This document shows positions 34,529-42,269 of a stretch of 64,000 nucleotides of DNA, piece by piece. The DNA comes from Porphyromonadaceae bacterium UBA7207 (GTDB lineage: Bacteria; Bacteroidota; Bacteroidia; Bacteroidales; Muribaculaceae), in assembly GCA_002490635.1 (NCBI GenBank), contig DKUJ01000022.1:1-64000 (forward strand), given 5' to 3'. The first letter of the stretch is position 1. Every line of letters begins with the position of its first letter. Made by a program: the position numbers and the translations under genes. Under the pieces are notes generated by a model. The model did no database searches, was not told where the DNA came from, and saw only the letters and a program-made list of their open reading frames with translations.

Positions 34529-36192
34529 CAGTATTTGAAAGAACTGCCGCCGAGAAATTCGCGTAGCAGGCTGGTGGAAGGTATCAGGTGCATGCCTATG
34601 GGCATGAAATAGCTCAGGAACTTGCGCAGGCGGTATGCCTCGGCATATTCGGGCACGTCGTTGGGGACGGTGCGGAGGATTTCGTCGGCATAGTCCTTCA
34701 TTACGCCGAGTTCGAAGATAAGCGATGAGTTGAACATGGCGTCGGCGTTCTCCTGATAGGGGAATATCCATTTCTCTTCGCCACGGCGCACGCTGGGCCA
34801 GCGGCGGATGGTGTCGGCGGCACTCGTTCCGCGGTATTTGTAGTCGCGGACAATACGGCGCAGCAGCCTGTTGTCGGTTGTCGGCACCCAGTTGTGGTCG
34901 TCGATGCTCAGGGTGGTGAGAGCCGATACATACACGCGGTATTTGGCTTTTTCGGGTATATGGGCCGTAAGTTCGGGGTTGAGTCCGTGGATGCCTTCTA
35001 TCAGCAGCACGGAGCCTTCTTCGAGACGTATGCGGTTGCCTTTGTACTGCCGTTTGCCGAGTTCGAAGGAATAGGAGGGGAGTTCCACTTCCTTTCCGGC
35101 GAGAATGGCGTTGAGGTCGGCGTTGAACTGTTCCAGGTCGAGGGCGTAGAGCGATTCATAATCGTAGTCGCCGTCGGCGTCGCGCGGTGTGCGCACCCTG
35201 TCCACGAAGTAATCGTCGAGAGAAATCAGCTGAGGTTTCAGCAGATTGGTCATGAGCTGTATGGCCAGTCGCTTGGTAGTGGTGGTCTTTCCCGACGACG
35301 ACGGGCCTGCGATGAGCACAATCCTCGCTCCTCCTTCGGCGTAGCGTGCGGCGATGTCTTCGCTGATGCGTGCTATGCTTTTCTCGTGCAGGGCTTCGGC
35401 GACGTTGATAATGTCGGCGGCGCGACGCCGTTCAACCTGCTCGTTGAGCTGCCCCACGTCATGCACGCCGATGATGCGGTTGAAGTCGAGGTAGGCAGTG
35501 AAGGCGCCGAACATTTTTTCCTGCACAATCGGCGTGGCCGGTACTGCGTGGTTGTCGGCATCGGGGCCGAGCAGCAGAAGCCCGTCGTGGTATGGCAGCA
35601 GATCGAACACCTTCAGATAGCCCGTGGACGGAACCAGGGCGCCGTAGTAGCTGTCGGCGATTCCGTCGATGGTGTAGAATGTGGTATATAGCGGATGGGT
35701 GGTTGTGAGCAGTTTTACTTTGTCGTCGAGTCCCTGGGACCGGAAGATTTCTATCACGTCGGCTGTGAGCATCTGCTTGCGCTCGAAAGGAATGTCGGCA
35801 TCGGCCAGGCGTTTCATTTCGGCTTTCAGCGCCAGAGCGTCGGCTTCGTTGCACGGGCGGTCGAGTTTGCAGAAATACCCTTTGGCTATGGAGTGCTCGA
35901 TGCGCAGTTTTGCACCGGGCATCAGTGCGCACACGGCGCGGTAGAGCATCATGCACAGCGAGCGCACGCACACACGGGGCCCGGAGCCGGCGGTGGCATC
36001 CTGGAACTCGACCATCTTTGGCTGGTACACGGCGAAGTCCAGTGGCTCGGTCTTGTTGTTCACGCGGGCGCATACCGGCGGTGCCGGAAGCCTGTCGGAC
36101 AGTGTGGCTGCGATTTCGGCCAGAGTGGCGCCGCCTTCCACATCGACGTATTCCGAGGTGTTGACGCAGTAAATCTTTATGGTTCTGCTCAT
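34528..36192 (-). CDS. Nucleoside (uridine-type) kinase with N-terminal TGS-like region
   Basis: 554 residues. The N-terminal 60 residues (IKIYCVNTSEYVDVEGGATLAEIA) resemble a TGS/ubiquitin-like domain, followed by a threonyl-tRNA-synthetase second-additional-domain-like stretch (HSIAKGYFCKL). The C-terminal half is a P-loop kinase of the uridine kinase/phosphoribulokinase group: Walker A GPSSSGKTT near 295-303, ISLDDYFVDR and LIEGIHGLNPEL. The composite architecture is common in Bacteroidetes and Firmicutes and is usually annotated as nucleoside kinase; the natural substrate is not established from sequence. Four-base overlap with the GT2 gene upstream. Confidence 0.88.
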   Translation of the reverse strand: MSRTIKIYCVNTSEYVDVEGGATLAEIAATLSDRLPAPPVCARVNNKTEPLDFAVYQPKMVEFQDATAGSGPRVCVRSLCMMLYRAVCALMPGAKLRIEHSIAKGYFCKLDRPCNEADALALKAEMKRLADADIPFERKQMLTADVIEIFRSQGLDDKVKLLTTTHPLYTTFYTIDGIADSYYGALVPSTGYLKVFDLLPYHDGLLLLGPDADNHAVPATPIVQEKMFGAFTAYLDFNRIIGVHDVGQLNEQVERRRAADIINVAEALHEKSIARISEDIAARYAEGGARIVLIAGPSSSGKTTTTKRLAIQLMTNLLKPQLISLDDYFVDRVRTPRDADGDYDYESLYALDLEQFNADLNAILAGKEVELPSYSFELGKRQYKGNRIRLEEGSVLLIEGIHGLNPELTAHIPEKAKYRVYVSALTTLSIDDHNWVPTTDNRLLRRIVRDYKYRGTSAADTIRRWPSVRRGEEKWIFPYQENADAMFNSSLIFELGVMKDYADEILRTVPNDVPEYAEAYRLRKFLSYFMPIGMHLIPSTSLLREFLGGSSFKY

Positions 36193-37010
36193 TTTTTCTG
36201 TGATTGTTCTATGGCTCGCCTGTCGCGGCAGATGTCGCTGTCGGTGGTTGCTGAATGTCGTTTTTCTTCAATTTTGGCGAGTGTCGCGAAACGGTACACT
36301 GCGTCGTGGACAGCATGTATGAATCCTGGCCATCCGTCGCGGAAACCGCCTTTGAGCACAAATGCCTTGAAGAAGCGGAAAGGAGGGTCGGTAAAGAGTT
36401 TTATCCTGCTGTAGCCAGGTGCGCGGCGTTCGGCCTCGCGGTCGGTGTAGGCGTTGAGTTTGGCTATGCTCTCGGCCATGCTTTCGTTGGCAAGGTGCAC
36501 GAAAGCCAGGTCGGTGCGGCTTGCTGGAATGGTAACCACCGGCCCGAGGTGGTTCGGGCGTGAATGCACCTGATATGGCCATGTCGCGCCATCACGGTTG
36601 AAGAAGCGCAGGATATAGGCAGGGTAGTAGCATTTCATCCAGCGCCCCATGAAATAGTTCTTTATGGGTATTTGGAAGCCTCGCGGCGAGGGGTCGGCGT
36701 CGATCTGCGCGCGCAGATAGTCGATGAGCGCCTGCGGCACCAGTTCGTCGGCATCGACCACCAGCACCCAGGGGTGTGTGGCGGCATGGATGGCGAAATC
36801 GCGGTATGCCTCGGCTATGCGGTGCTCTCCGCGGGGCTTTACAATCACCCTGGCGCCATGTCGTCGGGCTATTTCCACGGTATCGTCGGTGCTCTCCATA
36901 TCCACAACTAGAATCTCGTCGACATCGGCGAGGCAGCTCAGGCAGGCATCGAGATACCGGCCGGCATTGTAGGTGTGTACGATGCCGGATATGGGTGTGC
37001 GTTTGCTCAT
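36189..37010 (-). CDS. Family 2 glycosyltransferase, LPS-core type
   Basis: 273 residues, WaaE/KdtX-like: SGIVHTYNAGRYLDACL at the start, VDMESTDDTVEIARR, and VLVVDADELVPQAL carrying the metal-binding DAD. The length and the DADE motif are typical of enzymes adding a hexose or heptose to the LPS inner core. It belongs to a four-gene set (two GT2, one GT4, one kinase) joined by one- to four-base overlaps. Acceptor and sugar are inferred only from context. Confidence 0.85.
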   Translation of the reverse strand: MSKRTPISGIVHTYNAGRYLDACLSCLADVDEILVVDMESTDDTVEIARRHGARVIVKPRGEHRIAEAYRDFAIHAATHPWVLVVDADELVPQALIDYLRAQIDADPSPRGFQIPIKNYFMGRWMKCYYPAYILRFFNRDGATWPYQVHSRPNHLGPVVTIPASRTDLAFVHLANESMAESIAKLNAYTDREAERRAPGYSRIKLFTDPPFRFFKAFVLKGGFRDGWPGFIHAVHDAVYRFATLAKIEEKRHSATTDSDICRDRRAIEQSQKK

Positions 37011-37780
37011 TTTTTCTTTCGGGAGAACATGTTTTTGAAGCGTCGGCGGCTTATGAGCTTGTGCTGGTGGGCGCTGTAGATTTTGCGTGCGTAGCTTTCG
37101 AAATCGGCGGCGGGGAGCTCGATGTCGTTCTTTTTAAGAATGGCTGCGTAGTATGCGGCCACAGTTGCTGTGGCGTCCTCGGTGTCGAGGAGGGCGCGGA
37201 AGTTCTTGCTGAGTTCCTTCCAGCTGTTGCAGTCGAAGGTCATGCGGTTGATGTCCACCAGGGCGAACTCATAGCCATCTTCGCCGGTACGGAACAGAAC
37301 GTTGCCCGGGGTGAGGTCGGACATGAACACTCCTTTTATGTGCATGCTGAAAATGAACGCTGCGAAGGCGCGTGCTATGGCATCGAAATCGGGGTTGTTC
37401 TGCACTCCTCTCATCTCTTTCCATCCTTTGAGGAGCTCGCAGGCATAGAAACTGTTGGCAAGGGCGCCGTAGCGGTTGTAGATTTCCACGGCGAAAAACG
37501 GCTCGGGAGTGCGGATGCCCATCTCCCGCAGCCGCATTCCGTTGCTGAAGGCACGGCGGCACTTCGGTTTGCGCAGCCAGTGGTACACCAGCCCTTTGGC
37601 GAGTCTGGGGCGTTTGTAGCTCTTGATCATCAGACCGGCGTTTTCGAGTTTCGCCAGTACGTTGCGGCCACGGTAAACCACAACAGAAGCATCGGGGATT
37701 CCCTGTTCCACTGTGGCGCGGGCAAGGATGGAGATGTTGCTGTGGGCGTAGCGGGGATTGATGGTGATGTATTTCTTCAT
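37007..37780 (-). CDS. Lipopolysaccharide kinase (InaA/WaaP family)
   Basis: 257 residues with a reduced protein-kinase-like fold: the catalytic loop is FMSDLTPGNVLF (about 152-163, Asp and Asn in place) and the metal-binding VDINRM near 176. N-terminal Lys in GLMIKSYKR could fill the ATP-binding role. Such kinases phosphorylate sugars (Kdo or heptose) of the LPS core, strengthening the outer membrane by cation bridging. Sandwiched between GT2 and GT4 genes with four-base overlaps, which supports the LPS role. Confidence 0.85.
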   Translation of the reverse strand: MKKYITINPRYAHSNISILARATVEQGIPDASVVVYRGRNVLAKLENAGLMIKSYKRPRLAKGLVYHWLRKPKCRRAFSNGMRLREMGIRTPEPFFAVEIYNRYGALANSFYACELLKGWKEMRGVQNNPDFDAIARAFAAFIFSMHIKGVFMSDLTPGNVLFRTGEDGYEFALVDINRMTFDCNSWKELSKNFRALLDTEDATATVAAYYAAILKKNDIELPAADFESYARKIYSAHQHKLISRRRFKNMFSRKKK

Positions 37781-38886
37781 GATCGGGTGTCGGGGGACAG
37801 GCAGCGTCGGTATATGCCGGTGATGTTTTTATAGAAATTGTCGTAGCCGAAAACGGCCAGTGCCTTGCGGCGTGCGGAGGCGCCGAGCTGCGCGGCGAGT
37901 TGCCGGTCGGCAATGAGGTCGCCGATTGCGGCAGCGAGAGCTTTGGAGTCGGAGGGTGGAACGAGGATGCCGTTCTCACCTGCGGTAATGAGTTCGGGCT
38001 GGGCGCCGTTGTCGGTGGTGACCACGGCCATTCCAGCCTGCATGAATTCGAGAATCGACAGGCCGAAGGCTTCGGGCGCCACTGTGGGGACAATGCCGGC
38101 GTCGGCTGCTGCGAGCAGTGGGGCGATGTCGTCGACGGGACCTGCCCAGTCCACTTTTCCATCGATTCCTGCCTGGCGGCAGCGGCGCATCAGAGGCAGC
38201 ACATAGGTGCCCTTTCCTTCGCCGGCGACGGTCAGTTGCCAGGATGCCGCCGGCATCTGTTCGAGCGCTTCTATGAGCGTGTGCAGACCTTTTTCCGCGC
38301 ACAGGCGCCCGCAGTAGAGCAGTCGCAGTGGTGCGTCCGCGTTTGCCGGCTCATGCTCTGCGGCGGTGTCCAGCAATGAGTTGTGAATCACATGCAGCCT
38401 CCCGTGGTCCACGGCTGGCGAACTGCTGAGAAACGTGCGGCGGGCTGTCTCGCTCACAAAAACAATGGCGTCCAGGCCGGCATATGTGGCCTTTGCAGTG
38501 GCGCCGGTGTCGGCGGGTCGTGCCAGATGGCGTGTCGTGACAACGTGTATCTGCCGAGGGCGGCGGCTCAGGCGGCGTGCCGCCAGTGCGGTGCGGGCGT
38601 CCTTGAAGTTGTGGGTATGCACTATCACGGGAGCGTCCAGGCGGTTCAGAATCCTTGCCAGCTGCAGGGGGCTGACAAGGTCGAGAGGTCCGCCCAGCGG
38701 TAGGTGTCCGGGTTTGAATCCCGCTGCGGCGAAGCGGCTGTCGACGGCCTCGATGCCGCGGGTGACAACGGCTATGCTGTGGCCGTCGGCGGCGCAGCGT
38801 CGGCATAGGTCGAGGGCATAGCGCTCGCCGCCGCCCCAGGTGCGGTTGCTTATCAGATGGATAATGTTCAGAGGTTCTTCTGTCAT
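37777..38886 (-). CDS. Family 4 glycosyltransferase
   Basis: 369 residues from the ATG at 38886, which shares one base with the upstream GT2 stop; a longer open frame exists but runs through that gene. GT-B fold: IIHLISNRTWGGGERYAL at the donor/acceptor cleft start, LLYCGRLCAEKGLHTLIEAL, and the retaining GT4 EX7E motif EAFGLSILE near 272-280. Likely extends the LPS core or O-chain; sugar unknown. Confidence 0.9.
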   Translation of the reverse strand: MTEEPLNIIHLISNRTWGGGERYALDLCRRCAADGHSIAVVTRGIEAVDSRFAAAGFKPGHLPLGGPLDLVSPLQLARILNRLDAPVIVHTHNFKDARTALAARRLSRRPRQIHVVTTRHLARPADTGATAKATYAGLDAIVFVSETARRTFLSSSPAVDHGRLHVIHNSLLDTAAEHEPANADAPLRLLYCGRLCAEKGLHTLIEALEQMPAASWQLTVAGEGKGTYVLPLMRRCRQAGIDGKVDWAGPVDDIAPLLAAADAGIVPTVAPEAFGLSILEFMQAGMAVVTTDNGAQPELITAGENGILVPPSDSKALAAAIGDLIADRQLAAQLGASARRKALAVFGYDNFYKNITGIYRRCLSPDTRS

Positions 38887-39653
38887 TATTTCTCTTCGTC
38901 GATAATGCGCCTTGCGGCGCGGTATGCCGCCAGTGTGGAGCGGAAGCGTGTTGCGGCTATGCGCCGTCCGGCCTCGCCGTCGAGCCATGCGCCCTGGCTG
39001 AGGTGGCAGCGCACGAAAGCACTGGCAGCCCGTAGCCAGCACATGGGTTCGGCGGCGCTGATGCCTGCCGCGGCCATCAGGCGTGCGCGCATGGCCGCAT
39101 GGCGCATCTCTTTGGCTTCGTACTCGGTGTAGCGGTTGCAGCGGTAGTGGTGCATTTCGCCGTCGATGGCGGCAGGCATTATGCCCGCCGGGTAGCTGAG
39201 GCGCTCGCCCACGTCGAGCATGTCCCAGTTGGCATAGCGTTTGTCGAAGAGGCGTATCTGCACCTCGGGTTCGAGTCCGCTGTGGCGCACCGGCTTTCCG
39301 CATATGTAGTTGATTACCCTGAAACGGTACATGCGGTGTGTGAATCCGGCCTCCTTCAATGCCGAGAGGTTCTGCCTGAGTTCCTCGGTGAGCACTTCGT
39401 CGGCATCGATGCTCAGCACATAGTTGCCGGAGGCCAGTGTGGCTGCGTATTGCCTTTGCGGGCCGTAGCCTGCAAATGGGCGCACGGTAACTTTTGCGCC
39501 ATAGCGGCGGCAGATGTCGACGGTGGAGTCGTCGCTGCCGGAGTCCACCACCACGATTTCGTCGGCGACGCCTATGAGCGAGTTGAGGCATCGCTCGATA
39601 TTGGCAGCCTCGTTGCGGGTGATAACAGTTGCTGACAGGAAGTGGGAAGCCAT
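38886..39653 (-). CDS. Family 2 glycosyltransferase, first gene of the LPS-core set
   Basis: 255 residues, WaaE/KdtX-like: LSATVITRNEAANIERCL, VVDSGSDDSTVDICRR, and VLSIDADEVLTEEL with the metal-binding DAD. A HHYRCNRYTEYEAKEM segment is typical of this subgroup. It is the upstream-most gene of the 13-gene overlapping run; 36 bases separate it from the carboxynorspermidine-synthase-like gene, so transcription may begin further upstream. No promoter pair is visible in that gap. Confidence 0.88.
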   Translation of the reverse strand: MASHFLSATVITRNEAANIERCLNSLIGVADEIVVVDSGSDDSTVDICRRYGAKVTVRPFAGYGPQRQYAATLASGNYVLSIDADEVLTEELRQNLSALKEAGFTHRMYRFRVINYICGKPVRHSGLEPEVQIRLFDKRYANWDMLDVGERLSYPAGIMPAAIDGEMHHYRCNRYTEYEAKEMRHAAMRARLMAAAGISAAEPMCWLRAASAFVRCHLSQGAWLDGEAGRRIAATRFRSTLAAYRAARRIIDEEK

Positions 39654-39689
39654 TTAGCCGGTGGTTGCTGGGTTGGTGTCGGGGTGTTT

Positions 39690-40889
39690 TCAGTCCATCT
39701 CAAGGTCGCCGTCGACCACGGTGTGCCATGGCAGACCGTCTTTGGCGAGCTGTTCCAGGAATGGATCGGGATTGAATTCCTCTACGTTGCGCACGCCTTT
39801 GAGGTTCCATTTTCCGGTGAGGAACATCATGGCGCCCACCATGGCGGGTACGCCGGTGGTGTAGCTCACGGCCTGCATGCCGGTTTCGCGGTAGGCGGCT
39901 TCGTGCGAGCAGTTGTTGTATATGTAGTAGGTTGTGGGCTTGCCTTCCTTGTCGAGGCCGGCGATGCGGCAGCCGATGGAGGTTTCGCCATGGTAGTTGC
40001 TGCCGAGGTCCTGGGGGTCGGGGAGCACGGCCTTGAGGAACTGCAGGGGCACGATTTTGGTGCCGTTGTATTCCACTTCGTCAATCCGGGCCATGCCTAT
40101 GTTCTGAATCACTCGCAGGTGGGTGAGGTATTCCTGGCCGAATGTCATCCAGAAGCGGGCGCGCTTTATGCTGGGGAAGTTCTTCACCAAGCTTTCGAGT
40201 TCTTCGTGATAGAGCAGGTAGCTTTCGCGCGGGCCTATGTTGGGGTAGTTGAGGCTGCGGTGGTATTCCAGAGGTTTTGTCACCACCCAGTTGCCTTCGC
40301 TGTAGTAGCGTCCGTTCTGGGTTATTTCGCGTATGTTGATTTCAGGGTTGAAATTTGTCGCGAAAGCCTTGCCGTGGTCGCCGGCGTTGCAGTCCACGAT
40401 GTCGAGGGTGTCCATGCGGCTGAAATGGTGCTTGGCGGCATATGCTGTGAACACGCCGCTGACTCCGGGGTCGAAGCCGCAGCCCAGGATGGCCGTGAGG
40501 CCGGCTTTCTCGAAACGTTCGGCGAAAGCCCACTGCCAGGAGTATTCGAAGTGTGCCACGTCGCGGGGTTCGTAGTTGGCGGTGTCGAGGTAGTTTACGC
40601 CGCACTGCAGGCAGGCTTCCATTATTGTGAGGTCCTGGTAGGGCAGTGCGAGGTTGATAACCAGGTCGGGGTTGTGGCGGCGCAGCAGGGCTACCACCTG
40701 GTCGAGGTGGTCGGCGTCGACGCTGTCGGCGCTCACATATTCCTTGCCTATTTCTTCTGCCAGTTTCTGGCATTTGGAGAGTGTGCGGGAAGCTATGACT
40801 ATGGAGGAGAACACTTCGGGGTGCTGGGCGCATTTGTGGGCAGCTACAGTGCCCACGCCGCCGCATCCTATGATAACTACTTTTGCCAT
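39690..40889 (-). CDS. Saccharopine dehydrogenase family, carboxynorspermidine synthase-like
   Basis: 399 residues. N-terminal Rossmann motif IIGCGGVGTVAAHK, the VINLALPYQDLTIMEAC segment and GCGFDPGVSGVFTAYA identify the saccharopine-dehydrogenase/carboxynorspermidine synthase group, and the overall sequence reads like the spermidine-pathway enzyme common in gut Bacteroidales. It would condense aspartate semialdehyde with a diamine using NADPH, an alternative route to spermidine. The partner decarboxylase (nspC) is not in the window. Reaction assignment is by family resemblance. Confidence 0.85.
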   Translation of the reverse strand: MAKVVIIGCGGVGTVAAHKCAQHPEVFSSIVIASRTLSKCQKLAEEIGKEYVSADSVDADHLDQVVALLRRHNPDLVINLALPYQDLTIMEACLQCGVNYLDTANYEPRDVAHFEYSWQWAFAERFEKAGLTAILGCGFDPGVSGVFTAYAAKHHFSRMDTLDIVDCNAGDHGKAFATNFNPEINIREITQNGRYYSEGNWVVTKPLEYHRSLNYPNIGPRESYLLYHEELESLVKNFPSIKRARFWMTFGQEYLTHLRVIQNIGMARIDEVEYNGTKIVPLQFLKAVLPDPQDLGSNYHGETSIGCRIAGLDKEGKPTTYYIYNNCSHEAAYRETGMQAVSYTTGVPAMVGAMMFLTGKWNLKGVRNVEEFNPDPFLEQLAKDGLPWHTVVDGDLEMD

Positions 40890-40920
40890 TTTCGGAACTT
40901 GGAGTGTATGTTGTGTTATG

Positions 40921-41991
40921 TTATTGATTCTTTGGAGTATGCCTCTGCTGTTCAGCCGTTGTTACAAGGCGTTTGCGGTCCAGGGCTATAGCCGTGAAGG
41001 TAACGATTCCCAGCACGATAAGCATCAGGGTCTGGCTGCCGAGCACAAGGTTGGCGAAGGCTGCGGCCTGCGCTTTGCCAACGCCGTAGATGCCAAGGCC
41101 GAAGATTACAGCCCACTGCCAGGGGCCTATGCCGCCGTTGGACGGAACGCCCATCGACAGGCTTGCGATTACGAATGTAACCAGTACCGCGGGTAGGCCG
41201 TGCACGGCAATCGCCTCGCGGGTGAAGGGGAAGGCCATAAAGCAGATGTACATCTGTGAGGCGAAGCAGCCCCAGATGCCAAGGGTCCACAGCAGCCACT
41301 GGACTTTCGATTTCATATGTGCTATTCCGGCGAAACCGTTCCACAACTCGCGGATTATGTTCTGCACTTTCGCTGCCAGAGGGTTGGATGTGTGTCGGGT
41401 CATGAATATCCACAACGCTGCGATGATAGCCAGCGCCGTGCCCCATACCCACGGCGAAGTGAGAAGCGCGCCTATGGCGCGGTAGCTTTCCATATTGGCA
41501 TGCAGGAAGCGCATGATTGCCCGGGAAGCCATTAGAAATGTGGCGATTGCCAGAATGAACACTGTCACCGTGTCGGCGAGGCGGTCGGCGACCATGGAAC
41601 CGAACACCGATGTGAACTGGGCGTTCTGCCGCTGGGCGATGTAGCCCGTGCGCCAAACTTCGCCGAGGCGTGGAAAGACAAGATTTACCGAATATGTGCC
41701 GAATATGCTGTATATCAGCGCATGCATGGGTGGATTCACACCGATGGCCCGCAGCTGCAGACGCCAGCGGTAGGCACGGCACACGAATGAGACAATGCTT
41801 ATTGCCATGGCCAGGGCAATCCATCGGAAGTCGCACTGGTCGCGGATTATAGAGAGTATAAGCCCGAAGTCCACGCCGGTGAACAGGAGGTAGCACAGGC
41901 TCACGCTGACAATCAAGGGAATCGCGTACTTCACGAGATTCCCCAGCAGCTTCTTCCGTTTTCCGGTATGTGTGGCGTCGGTTGTGGGCAT
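40921..41991 (-). CDS. Flippase-like membrane protein (lysylphosphatidylglycerol synthase TM-domain family)
   Basis: 356 residues with about eight hydrophobic helices and the family phrases FRWIALAMAISIVSFVCRAYRWR, NLVFPRLGEVWRTGYIA and GVPSNGGIGPWQWA. This UPF0104/DUF2156-free group shares the membrane half of MprF but lacks the aminoacyl-transferase domain, so lipid or glycolipid flipping is the usual suggestion. A promoter with both elements lies upstream (42024-42056). It is followed on the same strand by the carboxynorspermidine-synthase-like gene 31 bases later. Confidence 0.88.
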   Translation of the reverse strand: MPTTDATHTGKRKKLLGNLVKYAIPLIVSVSLCYLLFTGVDFGLILSIIRDQCDFRWIALAMAISIVSFVCRAYRWRLQLRAIGVNPPMHALIYSIFGTYSVNLVFPRLGEVWRTGYIAQRQNAQFTSVFGSMVADRLADTVTVFILAIATFLMASRAIMRFLHANMESYRAIGALLTSPWVWGTALAIIAALWIFMTRHTSNPLAAKVQNIIRELWNGFAGIAHMKSKVQWLLWTLGIWGCFASQMYICFMAFPFTREAIAVHGLPAVLVTFVIASLSMGVPSNGGIGPWQWAVIFGLGIYGVGKAQAAAFANLVLGSQTLMLIVLGIVTFTAIALDRKRLVTTAEQQRHTPKNQ

Positions 41992-42023
41992 TATGCAAAC
42001 TGTATGAGCGGATTCCCGCGGTG

Positions 42024-42056
42024 CAAAGATACGTATAAGTCGAGGGCAAAGCCAAA
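42024..42056 (-). promoter_or_regulatory. Promoter for the flippase-like gene
   Basis: Minus strand: TTTG at 42053-42056, 21-base spacer, TATCTTTG at 42024-42031; the start codon lies 32 bases further on. A second TTTG at 42047-42050 gives a spacing of 15, less suitable. Confidence 0.55.
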
Positions 42057-42183
42057 TTTATTTGGGCTTTGCCGAGCGGGAGTATCTAAGACGAAGTCAA
42101 AGATAATAAAAAATCGTTGCTTGTCGCCATAATTACAACACTGTGCGCATACCCCGGGTTTGTAAGCGGGCATGATCTTAAAT

Positions 42184-42248
42184 AAAATAAGGAGACCTTT
42201 CCGCGCCGTTAGTCGCACTTGGCTGTCGGAAAGGTCGTCGCTTATTTT
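42184..42248 (-). terminator. Terminator after the interrupted outer-membrane barrel gene
   Basis: Outer arms AAAATAAG/CTTATTTT (42184-42191, 42241-42248) and inner arms GACCTTTCCG/CGGAAAGGTC (42194-42203, 42227-42236) form a long two-part hairpin just past the stop at 42270, with T-rich sequence at its base. Confidence 0.7.
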
Positions 42249-42269
42249 GGCGGCGAGGTGTGGTGTCGC

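Noticed and set aside
39642..40991. A 449-codon plus-strand frame opposite the carboxynorspermidine-synthase-like gene
   Set aside because: The minus-strand protein has a Rossmann motif and family blocks throughout; the plus frame is Val/Ala/His-rich with none.
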